This document shows, piece by piece, positions 43,803 to 52,034 of a stretch of DNA of 64,000 nt. The stretch spans positions 1 through 64,000 of the forward strand of contig JBBSQW010000012.1 in assembly GCA_038243635.1 (NCBI GenBank), in the 5' to 3' direction. Each line of letters begins with the position of its first letter. The stretch's first letter is position 1. Source of the DNA: Pseudopedobacter sp038243635 (GTDB taxonomy: Bacteria; Bacteroidota; Bacteroidia; Sphingobacteriales; Sphingobacteriaceae). The notes under the pieces were generated by a model, which searched no databases, had not been told where the DNA came from, and saw nothing but the letters and a program-made list of their open reading frames with translations. A program made the translations under genes and the position numbers.

Positions 43803-43862
43803 AATTACCTACACAAACCGCTAAATTACCTAATACCTACGTAGGCATTCCCCGCATCTTTG
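43803..43862 (+). promoter_or_regulatory. candidate AraC-type operator and promoter of the CMD-DoxX operon
   Basis: AAATTACCTA occurs at 43803-43812 and 43824-43833, exactly 21 bases apart, and a third ACCTA lies in the perfect palindrome CCTACGTAGG (43837-43846). CATCTTTG (43855-43862), one base off TAnnTTTG, follows. The array reads as activator sites placed upstream of the -7 box. Confidence 0.55.
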
Positions 43863-43897
43863 TATTGTTAAAATTATTAATTAAACAATATAAAAAA

Positions 43898-44437
43898 ATG
43901 AAAAAGTTCACAATCCCCACTAAAGAAGAAGTTTCTGCAGGTAACCAAGCTATCTTTGAAAACTTAGAAAAAGGCTTAGGCTTTGTACCCAACCTTTACG
44001 CTTACTATGCAAAAAGCGAAACTGCATTGGCAGATTACCTTGCACTTCAAAATCGTAAATCAACGCTTTCTGCTAAAGAAAGAGAAGTAGTTAATTTAGT
44101 AACCAGCCAAATAAACGGTTGCCGTTATTGCCAGTCGGCACATGCTGTTTTAGGCAAAATGAATGGCTTTTCTGATGAACAAGTTCTTGAAATTAGAAAA
44201 GGAAGTGCGCCATTCGATAGTAAATTAGACGCACTTGTAAAATTTGCAGCATCCATTGTGGAAAACAGAGGGAATGCGACCCAAGTTGCCAAAGACGCTT
44301 TTTTTGATGCAGGCTACTCAGAAGTAAATATGATTGATGTAGTGATTGTAGTGGGCGATAAAATCATTAGCAATTACATTCATAACCTAACTGGATTCGA
44401 GATAGATTTTCCCTTAGCACCAGAAATTAATTATTAA
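43898..44437 (+). CDS. carboxymuconolactone decarboxylase (AhpD-like) family protein
   Basis: Started at MKKFTIPTKEEVSAGNQAIF (179 residues). The AhpD core is STLSAKEREVVNLVTSQING followed by CRYCQSAHAVLGKMNGF. CRYC is the redox Cys pair and the His is the proton relay. Such proteins are alkylhydroperoxidase-like or peroxidase-related. DoxX follows 18 bases later, a pairing common in thiol/oxidant stress or quinone loci. Regulation by the upstream AraC protein is inferred. Confidence 0.92.
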   Translation: MKKFTIPTKEEVSAGNQAIFENLEKGLGFVPNLYAYYAKSETALADYLALQNRKSTLSAKEREVVNLVTSQINGCRYCQSAHAVLGKMNGFSDEQVLEIRKGSAPFDSKLDALVKFAASIVENRGNATQVAKDAFFDAGYSEVNMIDVVIVVGDKIISNYIHNLTGFEIDFPLAPEINY

Positions 44438-44455
44438 CCGTTAACAAGAAGTATC

Positions 44456-44857
44456 ATGAAATTAGGAAACATTATTATAAGAATAGGATTTGGTTTGTTG
44501 TTTGTTTGGGGCGGTTTAGAAAAATTTATTGAGGGCTTCTTAGGCGGTGTTGGCTTAGATAATATGGCAGGATTTCTAAAATCAAGTGGATTAGGATTTT
44601 TGGGAGATTCGGGAACATACATTGTAGGTATCATCTTAGCAAGTTTAGAACTTGTGGCCGGCATTTTAGTATTGGCAAATCAAAAGCTATTTTACGCTTA
44701 CGGATTTTTAGCCTTTATTATGTTTATGGCGCTGGTTTTAGTACATATACCTTCAGGCAATTGGATGAATATTATGATACACATTGCATTGTTTACCACA
44801 CTTTTGGGCTTATCAATCCAAAATAAAGAATTAGAAAATAAAGTAGCTGTGGCTTAA
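44456..44857 (+). CDS. DoxX family membrane protein
   Basis: A 133-residue four-helix membrane protein: IIIRIGFGLLFVWGGLEKFI is the DoxX N-terminal motif, then YIVGIILASLELVAGILVLA, YGFLAFIMFMALVLVHIPSG and a last helix. DoxX/DoxD relatives link to quinone and thiosulfate or oxidant handling, but most are unassigned. Last gene of the operon. Confidence 0.88.
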   Translation: MKLGNIIIRIGFGLLFVWGGLEKFIEGFLGGVGLDNMAGFLKSSGLGFLGDSGTYIVGIILASLELVAGILVLANQKLFYAYGFLAFIMFMALVLVHIPSGNWMNIMIHIALFTTLLGLSIQNKELENKVAVA

Positions 44858-44881
44858 AATCATCACCTTAAATTAGTTATG

Positions 44882-44915
44882 AGGGTTTTCAATTGATTTT
44901 GGGAACCCTTTTTTT
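44882..44915 (+). terminator. terminator of the CMD-DoxX operon
   Basis: AGGGTT pairs with AACCCT and is followed by seven T, 24 bases after the DoxX stop. Confidence 0.8.
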
Positions 44916-45160
44916 GTTGATGAGCAATGCGTCAACTGCGATGGTGAGTTTTAATACCTTTGAGATAGATTAATACGAGACGACTTTAAAATAATTAACG
45001 AACGCCGTTAATCGGCTAGCTGGTGGAGAAACATCTCAAAAATAAGTTCTTAAACCGCATGCCACTTTGCTGGTGACATGCTTCCTATCGTCAATATGAT
45101 GAGAAGGGAACAGCGGTTAAACGATTAATCTTATCGAAGGAGAGCGCCGCGAACGTAAAT

Positions 45161-45263
45161 GCGCTAACGATTGAAACGACATCCTTTTTATTTGCTGCCC
45201 TGAGCGGAGTCGAAGGGTAGCAAATAAAAAGATAAAGTGAAAAGCGTGTTAAAGCGCCCAAAT
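45161..45263 (-). repeat. GGCGTT/CCTAACGC dispersed element, copy 3 (minus orientation)
   Basis: Read on the minus strand it gives TTTGGGCGCTTTAACACGCT, TATCTTTTTATTTGCTACCC, then GGGCAGCAAATAAAAAGGAT and GTCGTTTCAATCGTTAGCGC. The outer arms match copies 1 and 2. The inner stem (TTTGCTACCC/GGGCAGCAAA) differs from theirs but still pairs. Confidence 0.7.
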
Positions 45264-45325
45264 AACTCTGAATTTCAGGAAACTTAAATCCCGGTCCACT
45301 TCTTTCCTGAAAAAATCAAACGCAC

Positions 45326-45360
45326 AAAAAAGCCCCAGATTAAAAATCCGAGGCTTTTAA
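45326..45360 (-). terminator. terminator of typA
   Basis: On the minus strand AAAGCCTCGGATT...AATCTGGGGCTTT is a long stem ending in a T run, 18 bases past the typA stop. Confidence 0.88.
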
Positions 45361-45377
45361 AAATCTATTAGAAAAAC

Positions 45378-47189
45378 TTATTGACTAGTCAATGTTTTTC
45401 CTTTTGTTCTACGTTCTTGATCTGTTAAGTAAATTTTACGTAAACGGATGCTTAACGGCGTAACTTCAATGTACTCATCAGCTTGGATGTATTCCATACA
45501 TTCTTCTAAAGAGAATTTGATTGCTGGTGATATGCGTGTGTTATCATCTGTACCGGAAGCTCTCATGTTAGTCAATTGCTTTCCTTTAGTTACGTTAATT
45601 ACCAAGTCGGTATCGCGTATGTGCTCACCCAAAATCTGACCTTCGTAAATATCAACTCCTGGATCAACAAAGAAACGACCTCTATCCTGCAACTTGTCAA
45701 TTGCATAAGCAGTAGTCATACCTTTATCCATAGAAATTAGCACTCCAGCGCCACGTCCAGGGATTGGACCTTTCCAAGGCTCGTAAGCTTTGAAACGGTG
45801 TGCCATAATTGCCTCACCTGCTGTTGCAGTTAAAACGTTATTACGTAACCCAATAATACCACGAGCAGGAATATCAAACTCTAAATGCTGTAAATCGCCT
45901 TTAGGTTCCATAATTAATAAATCACCTTTACGCTGAGTTACCAATTCAATTACCTTACCTGCAACTTCGCCCGGTACATCAACAATTAATGTTTCAATTG
46001 GCTCGCATTTAACACCGTCAATTACTTTAACGATAACCTGTGGCTGACCAACCTGCATTTCGTAACCTTCACGACGCATGGTTTCGATTAAAACCGACAA
46101 GTGAAGAATACCACGACCGTAAACCAAGTAAGAATCTGGAGATTCTGTTTCTACCAAGCGTAACGCTAAGTTTTTCTCTAGCTCTTTGTATAAACGCTCA
46201 CGTAAACGCTGCGAAGTAACAAATTTACCTTCTTTACCAAAGAAAGGAGAGTTGTTGATGGTAAACAACATGTTCATTGTTGGCTCATCAATAGAAATTA
46301 CTTCTAATTGCTCTGGGTTGTTAAAATCAGCAATGGTATCACCAATATCAAAACCATCAATACCTACAACTGCACAAATATCACCACATGGAACTTCAGA
46401 AACTTTAACTTTTCCTAAACCTTCAAATGTGTATAATTCTTTAATTCTCGACTTTACAATTTTGCCATCACGCTTTACCAATGAAACTGGCATGTTTTCT
46501 TTGATGGTACCGCGAGCAACTCTACCAACTGCAATACGACCAACGAAAGAAGAATAATCTAACGACGTAATTTGCATTTGTAAAGTACCTTCGTGGATTG
46601 GTGCTGGCGGAATGTTTTCCAAAATAGCATCCATCAAAGGAAAAATATTTTCAGTTTTCTCTTTCCAGTCTGTACTCATCCATCCTTGTTTTGATGAACC
46701 GTAAATTACAGGGAAATCTAACTGATCTTCTGTTGCATCTAAGTTGAAGAATAGTTCGAAAATTTGCTCGTAAACTTCTTCTGGGCGACAGTTCTCTTTA
46801 TCTACTTTATTTACAACAACAATTGGTTTTAAGCCTAAAGCCAAAGCTTTTTGTGTTACAAAGCGAGTTTGAGGCATTGCGCCTTCAAAAGCATCACATA
46901 ACAAAACTACACCATCCGCCATTTTCAATACACGCTCAACCTCGCCACCAAAATCCGCGTGACCAGGTGTATCAATAATATTGATTTTTACGTCCTTATA
47001 CTTAACAGAAACGTTTTTTGAAACAATGGTTATACCACGCTCACGCTCTAAATCGTTGTTATCTAATATTAATTCTCCCGAACTTTCGTTATCTCTAAAA
47101 ATTGAACAAGAGTGTAAAATTTTGTCAACTAAGGTAGTTTTACCGTGGTCAACGTGGGCGATAATCGCTATGTTTCTAATCTTTTGCAT
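45378..47189 (-). CDS. typA: translational GTPase TypA/BipA
   Basis: A 603-residue ribosome-binding GTPase. Motifs: G1 IAHVDHGKTTLVDKIL, switch I RERGITIVSKN, G3 NIIDTPGHADFGGEVERVL, G4 VVVNKVDKENCRP. Domains II-V follow with GRGILHLSVLIETMRREGYE, and the C-terminal BipA domain includes PGRGAGVLISMDKG. TypA assists ribosome assembly and growth at low temperature. The length is normal and it stands alone. Confidence 0.97.
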   Translation of the reverse strand: MQKIRNIAIIAHVDHGKTTLVDKILHSCSIFRDNESSGELILDNNDLERERGITIVSKNVSVKYKDVKINIIDTPGHADFGGEVERVLKMADGVVLLCDAFEGAMPQTRFVTQKALALGLKPIVVVNKVDKENCRPEEVYEQIFELFFNLDATEDQLDFPVIYGSSKQGWMSTDWKEKTENIFPLMDAILENIPPAPIHEGTLQMQITSLDYSSFVGRIAVGRVARGTIKENMPVSLVKRDGKIVKSRIKELYTFEGLGKVKVSEVPCGDICAVVGIDGFDIGDTIADFNNPEQLEVISIDEPTMNMLFTINNSPFFGKEGKFVTSQRLRERLYKELEKNLALRLVETESPDSYLVYGRGILHLSVLIETMRREGYEMQVGQPQVIVKVIDGVKCEPIETLIVDVPGEVAGKVIELVTQRKGDLLIMEPKGDLQHLEFDIPARGIIGLRNNVLTATAGEAIMAHRFKAYEPWKGPIPGRGAGVLISMDKGMTTAYAIDKLQDRGRFFVDPGVDIYEGQILGEHIRDTDLVINVTKGKQLTNMRASGTDDNTRISPAIKFSLEECMEYIQADEYIEVTPLSIRLRKIYLTDQERRTKGKTLTSQ

Positions 47190-47311
47190 TCAAAAATTGC
47201 TATAAAAAACTTTTTTGCAAACTTACGTTTTTAATTACAAAAAAAAGCATGCTAATCATTTGAATTTAAAATGACTATGCATTATTTTTAAACTTTTATA
47301 TTTGTAAGGTT

Positions 47312-47470
47312 ATGAATATCCAACTCATTATTGTTGCATTATTATTTCTGGGCGCCTTACTTTATATCGGAAGGATGATTTACCGAACCTTAAAATCTAA
47401 AAAGGGTTGTGCCAGCGGATGTGGAAAATGCAGTGTAGATTTTTCTAAAGTTGAAGCTAAGAAGGATTGA
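47312..47470 (+). CDS. FeoB-associated Cys-rich membrane protein
   Basis: A 52-residue frame: one membrane helix (IIVALLFLGALLYIGRMIY) followed by GCASGCGKCSVDFS. The pattern of a single helix plus CxxGCGxC is that of the small FeoB-associated Cys-rich family, which accompanies ferrous iron transporters. No feoAB is nearby here. Short and easily missed by gene finders. It reads the same direction as the antitoxin gene 140 bases downstream. Confidence 0.75.
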   Translation: MNIQLIIVALLFLGALLYIGRMIYRTLKSKKGCASGCGKCSVDFSKVEAKKD

Positions 47471-47611
47471 GCGCTTTATTATTCTAGCTAGCGTCTAATT
47501 ATTTTTCCACCTACTTTATAATTTGCACTCTACTATAAATGTGTTTATTAAAGTGCTCCTACAAAGAAATTAAAGGCCACCCATTTTTAAAGACAAACTG
47601 CAAAACTACTT

Positions 47612-47800
47612 ATGTTGTTAGAAATAGAAATCCCTAAAGCAAAAGGAAAGGAAGTAATTGGTGTGCTAAAGGCTTTAGGCGTAAAAATCAACACTCACGC
47701 AAAAGTTCCAAATCAACAAACCGTTGTTGCTATAGAAGATGCGAGAGAAGGTAAAACGAAAAAAATCGAAGACGTAAATGCTTTTATGGATAGTTTTTGA
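47612..47800 (+). CDS. antitoxin of a RelE/YafQ-type module
   Basis: A 62-residue protein (MLLEIEIPKAKGKEVIGVLK, then VNAFMDSF). The alpha/beta N-terminus with a GVLKALGVKI helix followed by an acidic tail is usual for short Bacteroidota antitoxins. Its stop TGA overlaps the ATG of the toxin gene by one base. Intact, while the toxin is not. Confidence 0.7.
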   Translation: MLLEIEIPKAKGKEVIGVLKALGVKINTHAKVPNQQTVVAIEDAREGKTKKIEDVNAFMDSF

Positions 47801-48087
47801 TGCTTTCATTAGCTTTTACCAATAAATTTGAGAAAGATTTAAAGCGAATTAAGAAACGCTCAAAACCGGATTTCGAACTGATACGTGATTTTCTAAATCA
47901 GAATTTAGCTACTAACGGGGTCAAAGGTCTTTTAAAAAAACATTTAGCTCATAAACTTACCGGAAATTATAAAGACAATTGAGAGTGCCACATTAAGCCG
48001 GATTTGCTAATTATATCGATTGAGATTTCTTTAGAAAACGAGATTACGTTGATTAAAGCTGGTGCTCAAGCTGACTTTTTTAAATAA
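47800..48087 (+). pseudogene. YafQ-family (RelE fold) toxin, interrupted by in-frame TGA
   Basis: From ATG 47800 the frame reads LSLAFTNKFEKDLKRIKKRS through LLKKHLAHKLTGNYKDN to a TGA at 47980-47982. The same frame continues ECHIKPDLLIISIEIS and LIKAGAQADFFK to a TAA at 48085-48087. YafQ/RelE proteins have an aromatic before E-C-H-x-x-P-D (typically W), so TGG to TGA is the likely change. The stop removes the catalytic His region. Full length would be about 95 residues, normal for the family. Confidence 0.75.
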
Positions 48088-48194
48088 CCTTTCATTAAAA
48101 CCACACAGAGATTAAACCTATCACATCATTCCTTTAACATCTTATAATTTTATAGATTTGCTCGTTAGTATTTAGTCGAATAACACCTAAAATC

Positions 48195-49949
48195 ATGGAG
48201 ATTATAAGTACAGAAGAATTTGCTAAAGCTACCAAGCTTAACGAGCTAAGGATGCCCGGCTTAGCCTCCTTGATGATGGCTATTATGAAAATCACGAATA
48301 TTAACGAGACTTTTGCTAAAGCCGCAAAATACGATGGCGTTGAATTTGTTGATGAAATATTGCGATTAATTGGCGTAAAAGTAGAAGTTAATGAGTCGGA
48401 TTGGAAAAACATTCCATTAGACGGCGCATTTGCTGCGATTGCCAATCACCCTTATGGCGGCATAGAGGGCTTAATATTAATTAAGGTTTTGTGTACCGTT
48501 AGGCCTGATGCCAAAGTGATGGCTAACTTTATATTAAAGAAAATCCCTAACCTTAGTGAATTTTTTGTCGCGGTAAATCCTTTTGAAAACATTGAACATT
48601 CCTCCAGTATCAGCGGCATCAAAACTACTTTGTCTTTACTAAACAATGGAACACCTATCGGTATTTTTCCGGCAGGCGAAGTCTCCACCTATAAAATAAA
48701 TCAGCAACAGATTACAGATAAAATATGGCACCCGGTAGTAGGTAAGCTGATTAGTAAAGCCAAAGTTCCGGTATTGCCAATCTATTTTCATGGCAATAAT
48801 GGCTTGTTGTTCAACTTACTATCTCTAATCCATCCCACATTAAGAACGGCCAAACTGCCTTCAGAGCTTTTCAATAAAAAAGGGCATACCATTAAAGTGC
48901 GTATTGGAAAACCGATTGCTTACAAGGATATCCCTACGAATGATAACAGCACCGATATGCTGGCCTTTTTAAGAGCAAAAACTTATGCCTTGGGTGCAGG
49001 TTTGGAAGAAGAAAAGAAAATTTTTAGTCCGCGGAATCTATTTAAAATCAAATCTAAACCACAAGAAATTGTAGCGCCCATTGCCCAAGACTTAATGGAG
49101 CAAGAGGTAGAGCAATTGAAAGAAACACATAAGGTTTGGACAGAGAAAAACTACGAAGTTTACATTACCCCAACGGCACACATTCCAAATATCATCAAAG
49201 AAATTGGGAGGTTAAGGGAAATTACATTCAGAGAAATTGGAGAAGGTTCTAACAAAGCGATAGATTTAGATAGCTATGATATTTACTATAACCATTTGTT
49301 TATTTGGGATACAGAAACCAAGATGATTGTAGGTGCTTACCGTATTGGAAAAGGCGACGAAATCTTTTACAGCTATGGCAAAAAAGGCTTCTACATTTAC
49401 GAACTTTTTAAAATTAAATCGCAGTTTTACCCGGTTTTACGAAACAGCTTAGAGCTAGGCCGAAGCTGGATTAGAAAAGAGTATCAGCAAAGACCATTAC
49501 CGCTATTTTTATTGTGGAAAGGGATTTTAAAATACATTTTAGACAATCCGCAATACCGTTACTTAATTGGTCCAGTATCTATTAGCAATGCTTTTAGTAA
49601 GTTTTCCAAATCATTAATCGTAAACTTTATTTACCGCAACCATTTTGATAGCGAACTGGCCCACATGGTAAAACCACGTAAAAAGTTTAAGGTTGATTTT
49701 TCTAAAATTGATGCCGATTTATTAACTGCATCTAGCAGTTCCTTAAAAAATTTAGACAGCTTAATTGCCGAGATTGAAACTACACATATTAAAGTCCCGG
49801 TATTACTAAGACAATATATTGCGCTGAATGCGAAAATTATCTGCTTTAATATCGACCCAAAATTCTCTGATTGCTTAGATGGCTTTTTAGTACTCGATTT
49901 GCAAGATGTTCCTCATGATATGCTAGAAAAACTGGGTAAAAACATTTAA
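48195..49949 (+). CDS. olsF: bifunctional acyltransferase, OlsF-like ornithine lipid synthase
   Basis: A 584-residue fusion. The N-terminal part is a PlsC-type acyltransferase: AIANHPYGGIEGLILIKVL (His block) and NNGTPIGIFPAGEVSTYKIN (second block) are recognised. The C-terminal part (about 310-520) is an OlsB/hemolysin-type GNAT: IGRLREITFREIGEGSNKAI, DLDSYDIYYNHLFIWDT and KMIVGAYRIGKGDEIF. OlsF makes ornithine lipids by N-acylating and then O-acylating ornithine. The same domain order is known in Flavobacteriia. Which acyl-ACPs are used cannot be read here. A small VF530 gene follows 3 bases later. Confidence 0.85.
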   Translation: MEIISTEEFAKATKLNELRMPGLASLMMAIMKITNINETFAKAAKYDGVEFVDEILRLIGVKVEVNESDWKNIPLDGAFAAIANHPYGGIEGLILIKVLCTVRPDAKVMANFILKKIPNLSEFFVAVNPFENIEHSSSISGIKTTLSLLNNGTPIGIFPAGEVSTYKINQQQITDKIWHPVVGKLISKAKVPVLPIYFHGNNGLLFNLLSLIHPTLRTAKLPSELFNKKGHTIKVRIGKPIAYKDIPTNDNSTDMLAFLRAKTYALGAGLEEEKKIFSPRNLFKIKSKPQEIVAPIAQDLMEQEVEQLKETHKVWTEKNYEVYITPTAHIPNIIKEIGRLREITFREIGEGSNKAIDLDSYDIYYNHLFIWDTETKMIVGAYRIGKGDEIFYSYGKKGFYIYELFKIKSQFYPVLRNSLELGRSWIRKEYQQRPLPLFLLWKGILKYILDNPQYRYLIGPVSISNAFSKFSKSLIVNFIYRNHFDSELAHMVKPRKKFKVDFSKIDADLLTASSSSLKNLDSLIAEIETTHIKVPVLLRQYIALNAKIICFNIDPKFSDCLDGFLVLDLQDVPHDMLEKLGKNI

Positions 49950-49951
49950 CA

Positions 49952-50218
49952 ATGGATGAAAATAGCAAGGATTCTGGCCAGCAAAAGAATAATCCCTTAC
50001 ATGGTTTAACTTTAGAAACCATCGTAACGGATTTATCAAAATACATTGGCTGGGAAAAGATGGCAGAAAAAATCCCAGTGAAATGCTTTTCTGAAAACCC
50101 CAGTGTAAAATCGAGTCTTACTTTTTTACGGAAAACACCTTGGGCAAGGCAAAAGGTAGAATATTTATATCGGTATAATATTGCGAGGATCGAAAAAGGG
50201 AAGAGTGGGTTGTTGTAG
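49952..50218 (+). CDS. VF530 family DNA-binding protein
   Basis: An 88-residue protein with LHGLTLETIVTDLSKYIGWE and FSENPSVKSSLTFLRKTPWA, diagnostic for the VF530 (DUF2132) family. The structure of one member suggested DNA binding; the function is not known. It begins 3 bases after olsF and likely shares its transcript, which is a curious pairing. Confidence 0.9.
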   Translation: MDENSKDSGQQKNNPLHGLTLETIVTDLSKYIGWEKMAEKIPVKCFSENPSVKSSLTFLRKTPWARQKVEYLYRYNIARIEKGKSGLL

Positions 50219-50661
50219 TGGTTTGTTTTTTTATGCGAGTTCTTGCGTCTTAAATCGTTATTGCGAACTACTGATCATAAGCGTTAAATCGTCTCGGAAA
50301 ATTCAATGCTCGTTTCCGTTTTAAACAGTCAATATCATTATTCACATGGTTCGTCATGACGGAAAATTGGTATTACTTATAGCATCTCGACTCGACAAGT
50401 GATATGTTTCACTCTCGTTACCATTGACGTTATTTATAATTGACTAATTATCAATAAAAAAAAGCAGAGCCGTTTGTCCTGCTGAGCGGAGTCGAAGCAT
50501 TATTCCACTATTCAAAGTGGAAGCCCTTACACGCTCCTTCGACTCCGCTCAGGATGACACCCCTTATTCTCGTGTCAACACAAGTAATTTCAACATCATT
50601 TCATATTGATTTATATGAAATATATTAGACCTCAACACGAAAGTGAAACGTAAAAATAAGT
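50219..50661. other. intergenic region with palindromic repeats
   Basis: No gene is seen in 440 bases. The region carries the GAGCGGAGTCGAAG-type inverted repeat at 50482-50552 and short MITE-like fragments. Confidence 0.5.
50482..50552. repeat. 16-bp inverted repeat of the GAGCGGAGTCGAAG type
   Basis: CTGAGCGGAGTCGAAG (50482-50497) and CTTCGACTCCGCTCAG (50537-50552) are exact inverse complements. The same core forms the inner hairpin of the GGCGTT/CCTAACGC elements at 21435 and 45161. Confidence 0.7.
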
Positions 50662-51240
50662 CTATTTATACAGACCCTTACTTTCGATAAAAGCAATCAC
50701 TTCATCGGGTAAAAAATACTTTACACTTTTTTCAGCGGTTATTGATTTTCTAATGAAAGTCGACGAAAGCTCCATCAGCGGGGTTTCTGTGAGGGTAACG
50801 GATGGATGGTTCGCCAGTTCAGCGTTCTCGTAACCGGGGCGTGGATAAACGTAAATATGATAGTCGCGGAGAATCAATTCATAATTCTTCCACTTCTTCA
50901 ACGACTTTAAATTATCCGCACCCATAATCAGCGTAAACTCATGCTCTGGATACAGCTCGTGTAAATGCGTTAAGGTATCTATGGTGTAAGAAGGCTGTGG
51001 TAATTTCAATTCAATATCGCTCACCACAATATTCTCGGCGGCTTCTGTAGCTAGTTTGGCCATTTCTAATCGGTCGTAAACCTGTATTAAATCCTTTTTT
51101 TCTTTTAAAGGATTATGTGGCGAAACTACCAACCAAACCTTAGCTAAAGCCGTATGGTTTGCCAAATAATTGGCGATGATTAAATGTCCAGTATGTATGG
51201 GGTTAAAAGACCCAAAAAGTAATCCTATTTTCAATTTCAA
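50662..51240 (-). CDS. nadD: nicotinate-nucleotide adenylyltransferase
   Basis: A 192-residue nucleotidyltransferase for NAD synthesis. GLLFGSFNPIHTGHLIIANY carries the HxGH ATP motif, and FTLIMGADNLKSLKKWKNY and SSTFIRKSITAEKSVKYFL are the other family blocks (ISSTxIR). Start MKLKIGLLFGSFNP is natural. Reads the same way as gmk and yicC; spacing of about 150 bases to gmk. Confidence 0.95.
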   Translation of the reverse strand: MKLKIGLLFGSFNPIHTGHLIIANYLANHTALAKVWLVVSPHNPLKEKKDLIQVYDRLEMAKLATEAAENIVVSDIELKLPQPSYTIDTLTHLHELYPEHEFTLIMGADNLKSLKKWKNYELILRDYHIYVYPRPGYENAELANHPSVTLTETPLMELSSTFIRKSITAEKSVKYFLPDEVIAFIESKGLYK

Positions 51241-51392
51241 TCTCCTTTGTTAGTCCTTTTTCAAACGGTATTTATATAGCAACTAAATGCACAAAACTTA
51301 AAGCTAAAAACCTATAGCCGCTATATAGTCGCAAGGGAATATATCGTTTTAAACAAGTTAGCAAATGGAAGCAGCAATCCAAACGATTGACA

Positions 51393-51962
51393 TTAAGCTT
51401 TAATGAATTGCAAAAGTAAATCTTCTGCTTCTTTACAAGCTTTACTTAATTCGTAATTTTTTAAGATCACATCAAATTTGGGTGCGTAGCCTAATTCTTT
51501 GCCAGCCTTATTAATCCGCTCTTGTACTTTCTCTTTACTTTCTGTACCCCTACCCCTTAAGCGTTCAATCAATATCTCCAATGATGGTGGTTGTACAAAA
51601 ATAGCCAATGCCTCTTCTCCGTATTTCTCCTTTAGGCGCAAACCTCCTTCTACATCTAAATCAAAAATCACTGTTTTTCCCGTTTCCCAAATCCGTTCGA
51701 TTTCACTTTTCAGGGTGCCATAAAAGGTACCTGAATAAACCTCTTCGAATTCTGCAAACTGATGCTTTGCTACTTTATGCAAAAATTCTTCTTTGCTAAT
51801 GAAATAATAATCTTCGTTATTTCTCTCATTTCCGCGAGCTTCCCGCGTCGTTGCCGATACCGAAAAAGCAATTTTACCTGGAAAGGTTTTTAACAGGTGT
51901 TGTACGATGGTGGTTTTACCTGCTCCCGATGGTGCAGAAAATATAATGAGTTTACCTTGCAT
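51393..51962 (-). CDS. gmk: guanylate kinase
   Basis: A 189-residue GMP kinase. MQGKLIIFSAPSGAGKTTIV is the P-loop (SGAGKTT). SVSATTREARGNERNNEDY binds GMP, and GTFYGTLKSEIERIW and VIFDLDVEGGLRLKEKYGEE are family blocks. It makes GDP for nucleic acids and signalling. Located 73 bases after yicC; yicC-gmk pairing is widespread in bacteria. Confidence 0.96.
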   Translation of the reverse strand: MQGKLIIFSAPSGAGKTTIVQHLLKTFPGKIAFSVSATTREARGNERNNEDYYFISKEEFLHKVAKHQFAEFEEVYSGTFYGTLKSEIERIWETGKTVIFDLDVEGGLRLKEKYGEEALAIFVQPPSLEILIERLRGRGTESKEKVQERINKAGKELGYAPKFDVILKNYELSKACKEAEDLLLQFIKA

Positions 51963-52034
51963 TGGTTTTTATGCTGAAAGCTGAAAGCTAAAGGCTAAAG
52001 GCGAAAACCTACAACCCTTTGCTCTTTAACCTTA

